From NCBI RefSeq assembly GCF_030285365.1, contig NZ_JASVDS010000001.1, positions 620,001 through 684,000 on the forward strand: DNA of 64,000 nucleotides, written 5' to 3'. Source of the DNA: Roseateles subflavus (GTDB lineage Bacteria > Pseudomonadota > Gammaproteobacteria > Burkholderiales > Burkholderiaceae_C). Positions within the stretch are counted from its first letter, which is position 1; each line of letters opens with the position of its first letter. Positions 28,714-40,034 of this stretch are shown here, piece by piece. Under the pieces are notes generated by a model, which ran no database searches, was not told where the DNA came from, and saw only the letters and a program-made list of their open reading frames with translations. The position numbers were made by a program, and so were the translations under genes.

Positions 28714-29508
28714 CTAGAGGACGAAGTCGTAGTCGATCGTCAGCGGCGCGTGGTCGCTGAACTTCTGGTCCTTGTAGATGGACTCGCGCTGCGCCAGGGC
28801 AGCGAGCTTGGGCGTGGCGAAGTGGTAGTCCAGGCGCCAGCCCACGTTCTTCGCGTAGGCCTGGCCGCGGTTGCTCCACCACGTGTAGCAGGCGTCGGTG
28901 GTGTCGGGCTGGAGCTGGCGGTAGACGTCCAACAGGCCGCCCTGCGCCGGGTCGATCAGCGTGGTGACCCAGGCGCGCTCCTCGGGCAGGAAGCCGCTGT
29001 TCTTGAGATTGCCCTTCCAGTTCTTGAGGTCGGCTTCCTTGTGGGCGATGTTGACGTCGCCCACGAGGATGAACTCGCGCTCGGCCTTCAGCGCCATCAG
29101 ATGCGGGTAGATGGCGGCCAGGAAGCGGAACTTGGCCTGCTGGCGGTCCTCGCCGCTGGAGCCGCTGGGGAAGTAGCAGCTGATCAGGCTCAGCTTGCGG
29201 CCGGGCTTGTCGAAGCGCTTCTCGATGTAGCGGCCCTCGTCGTCGAACTCGGGCACGCCGATGCCGGTGATGATGTCGCTGGGCTCGTCGCGGGTGTAGA
29301 GGCCCACGCCGGAGTAGCCCTTCTTCTGGGCGTAGTGGAAGTGGCCCTTGAGGCCGGCCGGGCTGCAGAAGACCTGGTCCACATGCTCGTGCTGGGCTTT
29401 CACCTCCTGCACGCCCACGGCGTCGGCCTGCTGCTGGGGCAGCCAGTCGAAGAAGCCCTTGGTCGCGGCGGAGCGGATGCCATTCAGGTTGGCGGTGATG
29501 AAGCGCAC
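28714..29508 (-). CDS. xth: Exodeoxyribonuclease III
   Basis: A 264-residue EEP-fold DNA repair nuclease acting on abasic sites and 3' blocked ends. Visible are ITANLNGIRSAATKGF (Asn for metal), VGVQEVKAQ (catalytic Glu), ISCYFPSGSSG (Tyr), LVGDVNIAHKEADLKN (Asp/Asn) and the terminal SDHAPLTIDYDF (Asp-His pair). The length matches the family. GTG 29508 is chosen because GAGGAACC precedes it at good distance and the domain begins right there; an upstream open extension has no ribosome-binding site. The neighbouring lipoprotein and TonB receptor genes appear unrelated. Confidence 0.95.
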   Translation of the reverse strand: MRFITANLNGIRSAATKGFFDWLPQQQADAVGVQEVKAQHEHVDQVFCSPAGLKGHFHYAQKKGYSGVGLYTRDEPSDIITGIGVPEFDDEGRYIEKRFDKPGRKLSLISCYFPSGSSGEDRQQAKFRFLAAIYPHLMALKAEREFILVGDVNIAHKEADLKNWKGNLKNSGFLPEERAWVTTLIDPAQGGLLDVYRQLQPDTTDACYTWWSNRGQAYAKNVGWRLDYHFATPKLAALAQRESIYKDQKFSDHAPLTIDYDFVL

Positions 29509-29713
29509 GGTGGTTCCTCGTGGAGGGGTCGAATGTGCGCGAGTATCGCAGTGAGGCGGTGATGAACTGGTCTGATGCCGGTCCGCAACATCCTCGCGCC
29601 AAGGCGGTGCCGAGGCCATCGGAATGGTGACGCGGTGGCCCGAGACTTGCTAGATTGCTGGCACCCAAGCGCCAAACGTTTGCCGCTCGAATACCCGCAT
29701 TAGGAGTTCCCCG

Positions 29714-31969
29714 ATGAATCGCAAGCCCCTCATCCACCGCGCCCCGCTGGCGCTGGCCGTCACGCTGGCCCTGAGTGCCTGGTCCGCCCAGGCCCAGGAC
29801 GCCACCAAGGAGGGCGAGGCCGCCCGTGCGGCAGGCCAGAACAAGCAGCTCGAGACGGTGGTGATCACCGCTGAGCGCCGCGTCGAGAACATCAAGGACG
29901 TGCCCAACGCCGTCACCGCCATCAGCGGCGAGAAGCTGGACGTGCTGAATTCCAGCGGCCAGGACGTGCGTTTCCTCTCCGGCCGTGTGCCCAGCCTGAA
30001 CATCGAGTCTTCCTTCGGCCGTGCCTTCCCGCGCTTCTATATCCGCGGCTACGGCAACACCGATTTCCGCCTCAATGCCTCGCAGCCCGTGTCGCTGGTC
30101 TATGACGACGTGGTCCAGGAGAACCCCATCCTGAAGGGCTTCCCCGTCTTTGACGTGAAGTCCGTGGAAGTGCTGGCCGGCCCGCAGGGCACGCTGTTCG
30201 GCCGCAACACGCCCGCCGGCGTGGTGAAGTTCGAGTCGGTCAAGCCCTCGCAGAAGCGTGATGGCTACTTCAACATCTCCTATGGCACCTTCGGCACCAT
30301 GAACGTCGAAGGCGCCGCCAACCTGCCGCTGGGCGGCGACTGGTCGGCCCGCGTCTCCGGCCAGGTCCAGCACCGCGACAACTGGGTCCACAACGCCAAC
30401 CCCAAGGGCGCCACCCAGGACACCGAAGGCTACAACGACCGTGCCGTGCGCCTGCAGGCGCTCTACGAGCCGCACAAGCAGTTCAGTGCCCTGTTCAACG
30501 TGCACAACCGCGAGCTCAAGGGCAGCGCCCGCGTGTTCCGCGCCAGCATGATCAAGCCCGGCACCAACGACCTGGTGGACGGCTTCGATCCCAAGGTCAA
30601 CTACACCGACGGCACCAACACCCAGACCCTGCATGCCACCGGTGGCAGCGCCCGCCTGAAGTGGGTGATGGAGGGCTTCAACATCCACTCGATCACGGCC
30701 ATCGAGTCGGTGCAGCCCTTCAGCCGCGGTGACATCGACGGTGGCTATATCTACAAGGCCCCGCCGCCCTATGCCAACCAGGGCGAGGCGCTGTTCCCCT
30801 CCGAGTCCTCCAGCAGCATGTCGGGCCACCGCCAGCTGACACAGGAAGTGCGCCTGGAGTCCACCGCCGCCGGCCCGATGCGCTGGCAGGGTGGCGTCTA
30901 CCTGTTCGATGAGCGCTACACCGCCATCAGCACCGACTACAGCAGCGCCACCACGCTGGCCACCGGCCATGTGGACACCCACCAGACCAACCGTGCCTAT
31001 GCCTTCTTCGGCTCGGTGAACTACGACGTCGCCCCCGACCTGACCGTGCGCGGCGGCCTGCGCTACACCTCGGACAAGAAGGACCTGGACGTCACCAGCA
31101 GCTACGCCAACCTGAACACGTCCACCGGCACCACGGCCAGCACGAAGGACTCCAAGTGGAACTGGGACCTGTCCGGCACCTACAAGCTGAACAAGGAGAC
31201 CAACCTCTACGCCCGTGTGGGCACGGGCTTCCGCGCATCGTCCATCCAGGGCGCCTCGCTCTTCGCCGGTCAGTCTCAGGCCACGCCCGAGAACGTCACC
31301 TCCTTCGAGGCGGGCGTGAAGTCGGAGTTCTGGGACCGCCGCGCCCGCCTGGCGGCCAATGCCTTCAAGTACCAGGTCAAGGACCTGCAGCTGACGGCCG
31401 TGGGGGGCACCAACAATGCCAACCGCCTGCTGAATGCCGCCAAGGCGGACGGCAACGGCTTCGAGCTGAACCTGGAGCTGCTGCCCACCGAGCAGCTGCT
31501 GCTGACCGTCGGCGCGAGCTACAACAACACCAAGATCAAGGATGCCAGCCTGTCCCTGCCCAAGTGCGGCAGCGGCTGCAACATGCTTGACCCGCTGGTG
31601 CCCGGCACCAACCGCTACAGCATCGACGGCAATCCCCTGCCCCAGGCGCCGAAGTGGGTGGCCAACCTGACCGCCCGCTACGCGATCCCGACGGCGGACG
31701 GCAACGAGTTCTACGTCTACACGGACTGGGCCTACCGCAGCAAGGTCAACTTCTTCCTGTATGAGGCGACCGAGTTCACCGGCAAGTCGCTGACTGAAGG
31801 CGGCCTGCGTGGCGGCTACATCTGGAACAACGGCAAGTACGAAGCGGCCGTCTTCGTGCGCAATGTCACCAACCAGGTGCGTGCCACCGGTGCCATCGAC
31901 TTCAACAACCTGACGGGCTTCATCAACGACCCGCGCACCTACGGCGTGCAGTTCAAGGCCCTGTTCTGA
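29714..31969 (+). CDS. TonB-dependent outer-membrane receptor
   Basis: A 751-residue receptor. The signal peptide covers about 1-27 (cleavage near AQAQ). It is followed by a TonB-box-like LETVVITAERR (about 46-56), the plug domain (KDVPNAVTAISGEKLD, PRFYIRGYGNTDFRLN, GPQGTLFGRNTPAGVV) and a 22-strand barrel ending in an aromatic Phe (VQFKALF). The substrate is not evident; plug and barrel resemble the vitamin/siderophore-like subset acting on varied organic ligands. It is an isolated gene with a strong ribosome-binding site (AGGAG) and a terminator behind it. Codon use is highly biased to G/C third bases, hinting at strong expression. Confidence 0.93.
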   Translation: MNRKPLIHRAPLALAVTLALSAWSAQAQDATKEGEAARAAGQNKQLETVVITAERRVENIKDVPNAVTAISGEKLDVLNSSGQDVRFLSGRVPSLNIESSFGRAFPRFYIRGYGNTDFRLNASQPVSLVYDDVVQENPILKGFPVFDVKSVEVLAGPQGTLFGRNTPAGVVKFESVKPSQKRDGYFNISYGTFGTMNVEGAANLPLGGDWSARVSGQVQHRDNWVHNANPKGATQDTEGYNDRAVRLQALYEPHKQFSALFNVHNRELKGSARVFRASMIKPGTNDLVDGFDPKVNYTDGTNTQTLHATGGSARLKWVMEGFNIHSITAIESVQPFSRGDIDGGYIYKAPPPYANQGEALFPSESSSSMSGHRQLTQEVRLESTAAGPMRWQGGVYLFDERYTAISTDYSSATTLATGHVDTHQTNRAYAFFGSVNYDVAPDLTVRGGLRYTSDKKDLDVTSSYANLNTSTGTTASTKDSKWNWDLSGTYKLNKETNLYARVGTGFRASSIQGASLFAGQSQATPENVTSFEAGVKSEFWDRRARLAANAFKYQVKDLQLTAVGGTNNANRLLNAAKADGNGFELNLELLPTEQLLLTVGASYNNTKIKDASLSLPKCGSGCNMLDPLVPGTNRYSIDGNPLPQAPKWVANLTARYAIPTADGNEFYVYTDWAYRSKVNFFLYEATEFTGKSLTEGGLRGGYIWNNGKYEAAVFVRNVTNQVRATGAIDFNNLTGFINDPRTYGVQFKALF

Positions 31970-32015
31970 CGCGGCACTGATTCCCGCCCCGTCACCACCT
32001 GTTCCGGGGCGTGAA

Positions 32016-32062
32016 AAGGCCCGGCTCCCCCCTTGTTTCACGGGGCGGGGGGCCGGGCCTTC
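32016..32062 (+). terminator. Intrinsic terminator after the TonB receptor gene
   Basis: AAGGCCCGG pairs exactly with CCGGGCCTT, followed inward by a two-base bulge and a run of C against G, loop about 14 nt, and then TT/TCTGT. It lies 47 bp past the receptor stop and 52 bp before pyrE. Confidence 0.85.
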
Positions 32063-32113
32063 TGTCTGGGGCTCAATACAATGCTGGCCACCTCCAGACC
32101 GCCCGACCCCGTC

Positions 32114-32785
32114 ATGACCACCCCGTCCACGCCCCTTGCCCAGGAATTCGTCGCCTTTGCCGTGGAGGCGGGCGTGCTGCGCTTCGGCGAGTTCAAGACC
32201 AAGGCGGGCCGCCTGAGCCCCTACTTCTTCAACGCCGGCCTCTTCAACGACGGCGCCCGGCTCGTCCGCCTGGCCGAGTTCTATGCCAAGACGCTGCTGG
32301 CTTCGGGCGTCGAGTTCGACATGATCTTCGGCCCGGCCTACAAGGGCATCACCCTGGCCGCCGCCGTCTCGATGGAGCTGGCGCGCCTCGGGCACAACAA
32401 GCCCTTCGCCTACAACCGCAAGGAAGCCAAGGACCACGGCGAGGGCGGTACGCTCGTCGGCGCGCCCGTGCAGGGCCGTGTGCTCATCATCGACGACGTC
32501 ATCTCGGCAGGCACCTCGGTGCGCGAGTCCATCGCCATGATCCAGGCCGCCGGCGCCACGCCCTGCGGCGTCTCCATCGCGCTGGACCGCCAGGAGAAGG
32601 CCGCCGAGAACGGCGTCGAGCAACCCTGGTCCGCCGTCCAGTATGTCAACCGGCAGCTGCACTTGCCCGTCGTAGCCATTGCCGGCCTGTCCGACTTGCT
32701 GCAGTATCTGCACCACAACAGCTCGGCGGACATCGCTGCCCATGCCGCAGCCGTCCAGGCCTACCGAGATCGCTACGGAGTCTGA
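32114..32785 (+). CDS. pyrE: Orotate phosphoribosyltransferase
   Basis: A 223-residue enzyme converting orotate and PRPP to orotidine 5'-phosphate in pyrimidine synthesis. Motifs: LRFGEFKTKAGRLSPYFFN (about 19-37), IFGPAYKGITLA, AYNRKEAKDHGEGG and the PRPP loop LIIDDVISAGTSVRES. ATG 32114 is chosen as the usual start; an in-frame ATG at 32081 would add a Pro-rich tail. Its stop codon overlaps the next gene start (TGATG). Confidence 0.95.
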   Translation: MTTPSTPLAQEFVAFAVEAGVLRFGEFKTKAGRLSPYFFNAGLFNDGARLVRLAEFYAKTLLASGVEFDMIFGPAYKGITLAAAVSMELARLGHNKPFAYNRKEAKDHGEGGTLVGAPVQGRVLIIDDVISAGTSVRESIAMIQAAGATPCGVSIALDRQEKAAENGVEQPWSAVQYVNRQLHLPVVAIAGLSDLLQYLHHNSSADIAAHAAAVQAYRDRYGV

Positions 32786-33546
32786 TGCCCTCTCTGCGCT
32801 GCCCCATGTCGTTGAGGTCGAAGCCCTTCCTGCGTCTGTCACTGCCGGTGGCCGGCGGGATGCTGGGCGTTGCGCTGAGCCTTCTGGGGGCAGGTCTTGC
32901 CCAGGCGCAGAGCAAGGCCATCTACAGCTGCGTGGCCCCGGACGGCCGCCGGCTGACCTCCGACCGCCCGATCGCCGAGTGCGCCACCCGCGAGCAGAAG
33001 GTGCACAACCCGGACGGCTCGGTGAAGTCGCTGTTGCCGCCGTCGATGTCGCTCGAGGAGAAGGTGCTCCAGGAGCAGAAGGAGCGCAAGCTCGCGGCCG
33101 ACCGCGCGGCGCAGCAGGACGCCGTGCGTCGGGACCGCAACCTGCTGATCCGCTACCGCAACGAGGCGGCCCACCGTGAAGGCCGCGAGGCAGCGCTGGA
33201 CGACATCAACAAGGCCATGCAGGTCTCGGAGCGCCGCATCAAGGAGCTGGCCGTCGAGCGCAAGCCGCTGCAGGACGAGGCCGAGTTCTACAAGGGCAAG
33301 ACGCTGCCGCCCAAGCTCAAGCAGCAGCTGGATGCCAACGATGCCTCGGCCGAGGCGCAGCGCGTGCTGATCGAGAACCAGAAGGCCGAGCTCGTGCGGG
33401 TGAACAAGCTCTTCGATGTCGAGCTGGTGCGCCTGAAGAAGCTCTGGGGCGGCGCGGCCCCCGGCAGCCTGGATGGCCCGGTGTCGGCAGCTGCCGCCGG
33501 CCAGCCCGGCAGCTCGCCGGTGCCCGCCTCCGCCACGAGCCGCTGA
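32785..33546 (+). CDS. DUF4124 domain periplasmic protein with coiled coil
   Basis: A 253-residue exported protein: signal peptide about 1-39 (cleavage near AQAQ), a DUF4124-type start to the mature part (KAIYSCVAPDGRRLTSDRP, about 40-58), then a long charged helical region (about 83-210) likely to be a coiled coil. The tail is Ala/Ser/Pro-rich. Its ATG overlaps the pyrE stop, so expression is coupled, although a metabolic link is not apparent. The family is of unknown function and common in Burkholderiales. Confidence 0.82.
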   Translation: MPSLRCPMSLRSKPFLRLSLPVAGGMLGVALSLLGAGLAQAQSKAIYSCVAPDGRRLTSDRPIAECATREQKVHNPDGSVKSLLPPSMSLEEKVLQEQKERKLAADRAAQQDAVRRDRNLLIRYRNEAAHREGREAALDDINKAMQVSERRIKELAVERKPLQDEAEFYKGKTLPPKLKQQLDANDASAEAQRVLIENQKAELVRVNKLFDVELVRLKKLWGGAAPGSLDGPVSAAAAGQPGSSPVPASATSR

Positions 33547-33596
33547 GGTCGCGGCGCCAGCCACTGGCCTCATGCCCCTCTGACGGGGCGCCCAGC

Positions 33597-33626
33597 AAAA
33601 AAGGCCGCTGTCTCCAGCGGCCTTTT
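33597..33626. terminator. Bidirectional intrinsic terminator between the DUF4124 gene and gatB
   Basis: Six A, then GGCCGCTG-TCTC-CAGCGGCC, then TTTT. An 8-bp perfect stem with A- and T-runs serves both the plus-strand pyrE operon and the minus-strand gat operon. Confidence 0.93.
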
Positions 33627-33661
33627 GCTTGGGGGCCTGCGCCGGCCCGCCGGTGGGCGCG

Positions 33662-35119
33662 TCAGCCGCCCAGCTTCTTCTTCAGCAGCTCATTGACGAG
33701 GGCCGGGTTGGCCTTGCCCTTGGTCGCCTTCATGGCCTGGCCGACGAGGGCGTTGAAGGCCTTGTCCTTGCCGGCACGGAACTCGTCCACCGACTTCTGG
33801 TTGGCGGCCAGGACCTCATCGAGGATGCGCTCGATCTCGCCGGTGTCGTTGGACTGCTTCAGGTCCTTGGCGCTGATGATGGCGTCCACATCCGCACCGT
33901 CGCCGGCCCACAGGGCGTCGAAGACCTGCTTGGCGGAGTTGTTGGAGATCGTGCCGTCGCTGATGCGGCCGATGAGCGCCGCCAGCAGCGCCGGCTTCAC
34001 CGGGGCGGCGTCGATCTCCAGCCCATCGCTGTTGAGGCGCTTGCTGATCTCACCCATCACCCAGTTGGCCACCAGCTTCGGGGCCGCCCCCGCGGCCTTG
34101 GCGGCCTCGTAGTAGCGGGCCGTGGCCAGGCTCTGGGTCATCATGGTGGCGTCGTACTCGGGCAGGCCGTCCGCCTCGATGAAGCGCTTCGCCATCACGC
34201 CGGGCAGCTCGGGCATCTCGCCGCGGACCTTCTCCACCCATTCCGGCGCGATCACCAGCGGCGGCAGATCGGGGTCCGGGAAGTAGCGGTAGTCGGCCGA
34301 GTCTTCCTTGGAGCGCATGGCGCGGGTCTCGCCCGTGTCCGGGTTGTAGAGCACCGTGGCCTGCTGGATCTTGAGGCCGTCCTCGATCTGGTCGATCTGC
34401 CAGTTCACCTCGAAGTTCACGGCGTCCACGAGGAAGCGGAAGCTGTTGAGGTTCTTGATCTCGCGGCGCGTGCCGAAAGGCTCGCCGGGCTTGCGCACCG
34501 AGACGTTGACGTCGCAGCGGAAGGAGCCTTCCTGCATGTTGCCGTCGCAGATGCCCAGCCACATCACGAGGGCGTGCAGCGTCTTGGCGTACTCGCAGGC
34601 CTCGGCGGCGGAGCGCATGTCGGGCTCGGAGACGATCTCCAGCAGCGGCGTGCCGGCGCGGTTCAGGTCGATGCCCGACTGGCCGTGGTAGTCCTCGTGC
34701 AGGCTCTTGCCGGCATCTTCCTCGAGGTGGGCGCGGGTCAGCTGGACGACCTTCTTCTCGTCACCGACGAAGAACTCCACCGTGCCGCCCTGCACCACCG
34801 GGATCTCGAACTGCGAGATCTGGTAGCCCTTGGGCAGGTCCGGGTAGAAGTAGTTCTTGCGGGCGAAGATGGACAGCGGCGCGACCTTCGCGCCCACGGC
34901 CAGGCCGAAGCGGATGGCGCGGTCGACGGCGGCGCGGTTGAGCACCGGCAGGGTGCCGGGCAGGGCCAGGTCCACGGGCGAGGCCTGGGTGTTGGGCTCG
35001 GCGCCGAAGGCGGTCGAGGAGCCGCTGAAGATCTTGGACTGGGTGGACAGCTGGACGTGGTTCTCCAGGCCGATCACCACCTCGTAGCCGCGCACCAGCT
35101 TGCTGTTGGGCTTGTTCAT
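33662..35119 (-). CDS. gatB: Aspartyl/glutamyl-tRNA(Asn/Gln) amidotransferase subunit B
   Basis: A 485-residue subunit that binds the mischarged tRNA and activates the carboxyl group with ATP. Family text: [15 protein letters not shown] at the N-terminus, [47 protein letters not shown] and a C-terminal YqeY-like helical domain ending [15 protein letters not shown]. It follows gatA by 2 bp, the last gene of gatC-gatA-gatB. Confidence 0.97.
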   Translation of the reverse strand: MNKPNSKLVRGYEVVIGLENHVQLSTQSKIFSGSSTAFGAEPNTQASPVDLALPGTLPVLNRAAVDRAIRFGLAVGAKVAPLSIFARKNYFYPDLPKGYQISQFEIPVVQGGTVEFFVGDEKKVVQLTRAHLEEDAGKSLHEDYHGQSGIDLNRAGTPLLEIVSEPDMRSAAEACEYAKTLHALVMWLGICDGNMQEGSFRCDVNVSVRKPGEPFGTRREIKNLNSFRFLVDAVNFEVNWQIDQIEDGLKIQQATVLYNPDTGETRAMRSKEDSADYRYFPDPDLPPLVIAPEWVEKVRGEMPELPGVMAKRFIEADGLPEYDATMMTQSLATARYYEAAKAAGAAPKLVANWVMGEISKRLNSDGLEIDAAPVKPALLAALIGRISDGTISNNSAKQVFDALWAGDGADVDAIISAKDLKQSNDTGEIERILDEVLAANQKSVDEFRAGKDKAFNALVGQAMKATKGKANPALVNELLKKKLGG

Positions 35120-35121
35120 GC

Positions 35122-36605
<1,484 letters not shown>

Positions 36606-36609
<4 letters not shown>

Positions 36610-36905
36610 TCGATGACCTTGGGGACCAGGAACAGGCCGTCCTCGACGGCGGGAGCGCTGCGCTGGTTCAGCTCGCGCTGGTTGCTCTCGGTGACGGCGT
36701 CCTCGCGCAGGCGCAGCTGGACGTCCTGAACAGCGGAAAGCGGGGTGTAGAGCGGCTCGACGCCGCTGGTGTCCACCGCGCTCATCTGCTCGACGATCGA
36801 GAAAAAGCCATTGAGCTGGCCGAGCAAGGCGCCTTGCTCCGCCTCGGAAAGTTCGAGGCGGGCGAGGTGGGCGATGCGGCTCACGTCTTCCTGGGTCAGG
36901 GCCAT
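36606..36905 (-). CDS. gatC: Aspartyl/glutamyl-tRNA amidotransferase subunit C
   Basis: A 99-residue protein that stabilises the GatA-GatB complex. Typical text: [17 protein letters not shown] (about 9-25), [23 protein letters not shown] and a short C-terminus ending [12 protein letters not shown] 36905 (MALTQEDV) is used. It is the first gene of the gatCAB operon, divergent from mreB across about 364 bp. Confidence 0.95.
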
Positions 36906-38313
<1,408 letters not shown>

Positions 38314-38362
38314 GGCCTGCTGCGCGGCCGCCATGCGTCCTTGGGCGGTGCTCGGGATCCTC

Positions 38363-38379
38363 ACGTACCTGCAGTACGT
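38363..38379. repeat. Palindromic hairpin in the mreB-mreC gap
   Basis: ACGTAC-CTGCA-GTACGT, a 6-bp perfect stem with a 5-nt loop, embedded in a distinctive GC-rich stretch (about 38341-38440). The setting looks like an interspersed intergenic element rather than a terminator, because no T-run follows and the operon continues. Confidence 0.5.
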
Positions 38380-38468
38380 TCCGGTCCCTGCGCTCCGTCC
38401 GCCTAGCCTGGCGCCCGCTCGCGACGGCCCGATACACCGTGATGGCCTGACCCACTAGTTCGCACGCC

Positions 38469-39497
38469 ATGCCCTTCGGCACCCTGGAGCGCAATGCGCC
38501 GCCGCTGTTCCGCCAAGGCCCCTCGGCCTTGACGCGGCTGCTGCTGTGCGCGGCCTTCGCCATCTTCCTGATGGTGCTGGATGCCCGCTTCAAGGTGGCG
38601 CAGCCGGCGCGCACGGCCGTGGCGCTGGTGCTGAGCCCGGCGCAGCGCCTGCTGCTGTCGCCCGTGGATGCCTGGGAGAACCTGGGTGACTACCTGCGCG
38701 GCATGAAGCGCGCGATGGAGGCCGAGGACCTCGCCCGGCGGCAGCTGGTGGCGCAGGCCGAGCGCCTGTCCCGCGCGCAGCAGCTCCAGGCGGAGAACCA
38801 GCGCCTGCGCGAGCTGCTCAAGATGCAGCAGGCGCAGGCCGTGAGCTCGGTGGCGGCCGAGGTGCTCTACGAGGCGCCGGACCCCTACTCCCGCCGCGTC
38901 AGCATCGACCGCGGCAGCCGGCACGGCGTGCACCTGAGCTCCCCCGTCATCACCGAGGCCGGCGTGCTGGGGCAGGTCACCCGCGTCTACACGTTCTCGT
39001 CCGAGGTGACCCTCATCACCGACAAGGACGCCGCCATTCCCGTGCTCAACACCCGCACCCAGCAGCGCGGCGTGGCCTTCGGCGGCGAGCGCGGCCTCGA
39101 GCTGCGCTTCACCGCGGCCAATGCCGACATCCAGGCGGGCGACATGCTCTCCACCTCGGGCCTGGACGGCATCTACCCGCCCGGTCTGCCGGTGGCCAAG
39201 GTGGCGCAGGTCGAGCGCCGCGGTGACACCAGCTTCGCCCGCGTGAGTCTGCTGGCCACGGTGCCGGTGGACAGCGTGCGCCACGTGCTGGTCCTGGCGC
39301 CCCTGGCCGTTCATGAGGCGGCCCGCACCGAGGCCGCCGAGGCCGCGGCCAAGGAAGCGCAGGCCCTGGCCGAGCGCAAGGCGCAGGCCAAGGCCGAGGC
39401 CAAGCAGCGTGCGGCCGAGCAGAAGGCCGCCAAGGAGGCCGCCAAGGAGGCGGCGAAGGACACGGCCAAGGACAGCAAGGGAGGATCGCCGCGATGA
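38469..39497 (+). CDS. mreC: Rod shape-determining protein MreC
   Basis: A 342-residue bitopic periplasmic scaffold. A membrane helix lies at about 17-37, a coiled coil at about 70-115, and the two-barrel MreC core after it (RRVSIDRGSRHGVHLSSPVI, LITDKDAAIPV, TSGLDGIYPPGLPVA). The C-terminus (about 280-342) is an exceptionally Ala/Lys/Glu-rich helical tail not found in E. coli MreC. The stop overlaps the mreD start by 4 bp. Confidence 0.95.
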   Translation: MPFGTLERNAPPLFRQGPSALTRLLLCAAFAIFLMVLDARFKVAQPARTAVALVLSPAQRLLLSPVDAWENLGDYLRGMKRAMEAEDLARRQLVAQAERLSRAQQLQAENQRLRELLKMQQAQAVSSVAAEVLYEAPDPYSRRVSIDRGSRHGVHLSSPVITEAGVLGQVTRVYTFSSEVTLITDKDAAIPVLNTRTQQRGVAFGGERGLELRFTAANADIQAGDMLSTSGLDGIYPPGLPVAKVAQVERRGDTSFARVSLLATVPVDSVRHVLVLAPLAVHEAARTEAAEAAAKEAQALAERKAQAKAEAKQRAAEQKAAKEAAKEAAKDTAKDSKGGSPR

Positions 39498-40015
39498 TCA
39501 TGCCGCGCGCCGCCAGCCAGCTGCTGCTGCCGGCCAACCCCCTCTTCATCGCCTTCAGCCTGCTGGTGGCCCTGCTGCTGGACATGGTGCCGCTCGGCCG
39601 TCAGGCGGCGATGCCGGACTTTCTGTCCATCGTGCTGGTGTTCTGGAACGTGCATCAGCCGCGCCGGGTCAACGTCGGCTGGGCCTTCCTCTTCGGCCTG
39701 CTGGTGGATGTGCACCACGGCGCGCTGCTGGGTCAGCACGCCCTGGCCTACAGCGGCCTGAGCTTCGGCGCCGTCGCGCTTCACCGCCGCCTGCCCTGGT
39801 TCACCCGGTGGGGGCAGGCCTTGCATGTGCTGCCGCTGTTCGCGCTGGCCCATGCGGTGTCACTGGTGGTGCGCCTGGCCGTGGGCGGCATGTGGCCGGG
39901 CTGGCCGCTGCTGCTGGCGCCGTTCATCGAGGCCCTGCTGTGGCCGCTGGCCAGCTGGATCCTGCTGGCCCCGCAGCGCCGTCCGCCGGACCGCGACGAC
40001 CACCGCCCGCTGTGA
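39494..40015 (+). CDS. mreD: Rod shape-determining protein MreD
   Basis: A 173-residue integral membrane protein with about five hydrophobic segments and the MreD pattern (PDFLSIVLVFWNVHQPRRV, WAFLFGLLVDVHHGALLGQHAL). It works with MreB/MreC in the elongasome. ATG 39494 overlaps the mreC stop (ATGA). Confidence 0.93.
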   Translation: MIMPRAASQLLLPANPLFIAFSLLVALLLDMVPLGRQAAMPDFLSIVLVFWNVHQPRRVNVGWAFLFGLLVDVHHGALLGQHALAYSGLSFGAVALHRRLPWFTRWGQALHVLPLFALAHAVSLVVRLAVGGMWPGWPLLLAPFIEALLWPLASWILLAPQRRPPDRDDHRPL

Positions 40016-40034
40016 GGCGGCTCTGCCAGCGCCC

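Noticed and set aside
29640-29713. Possible sigma-54 promoter (TGGCACCC) ahead of the TonB receptor gene
   Set aside because: There is no GC-containing -12 element at the correct distance.
28631-32842. A very long open frame (over 1400 codons) on the minus strand across the TonB receptor and exonuclease genes
   Set aside because: It is the antisense shadow of genes with strong G/C third-position bias. Composition (Gly/Val/Ala/His-rich), lack of domains and overlap with well-supported genes argue against coding.
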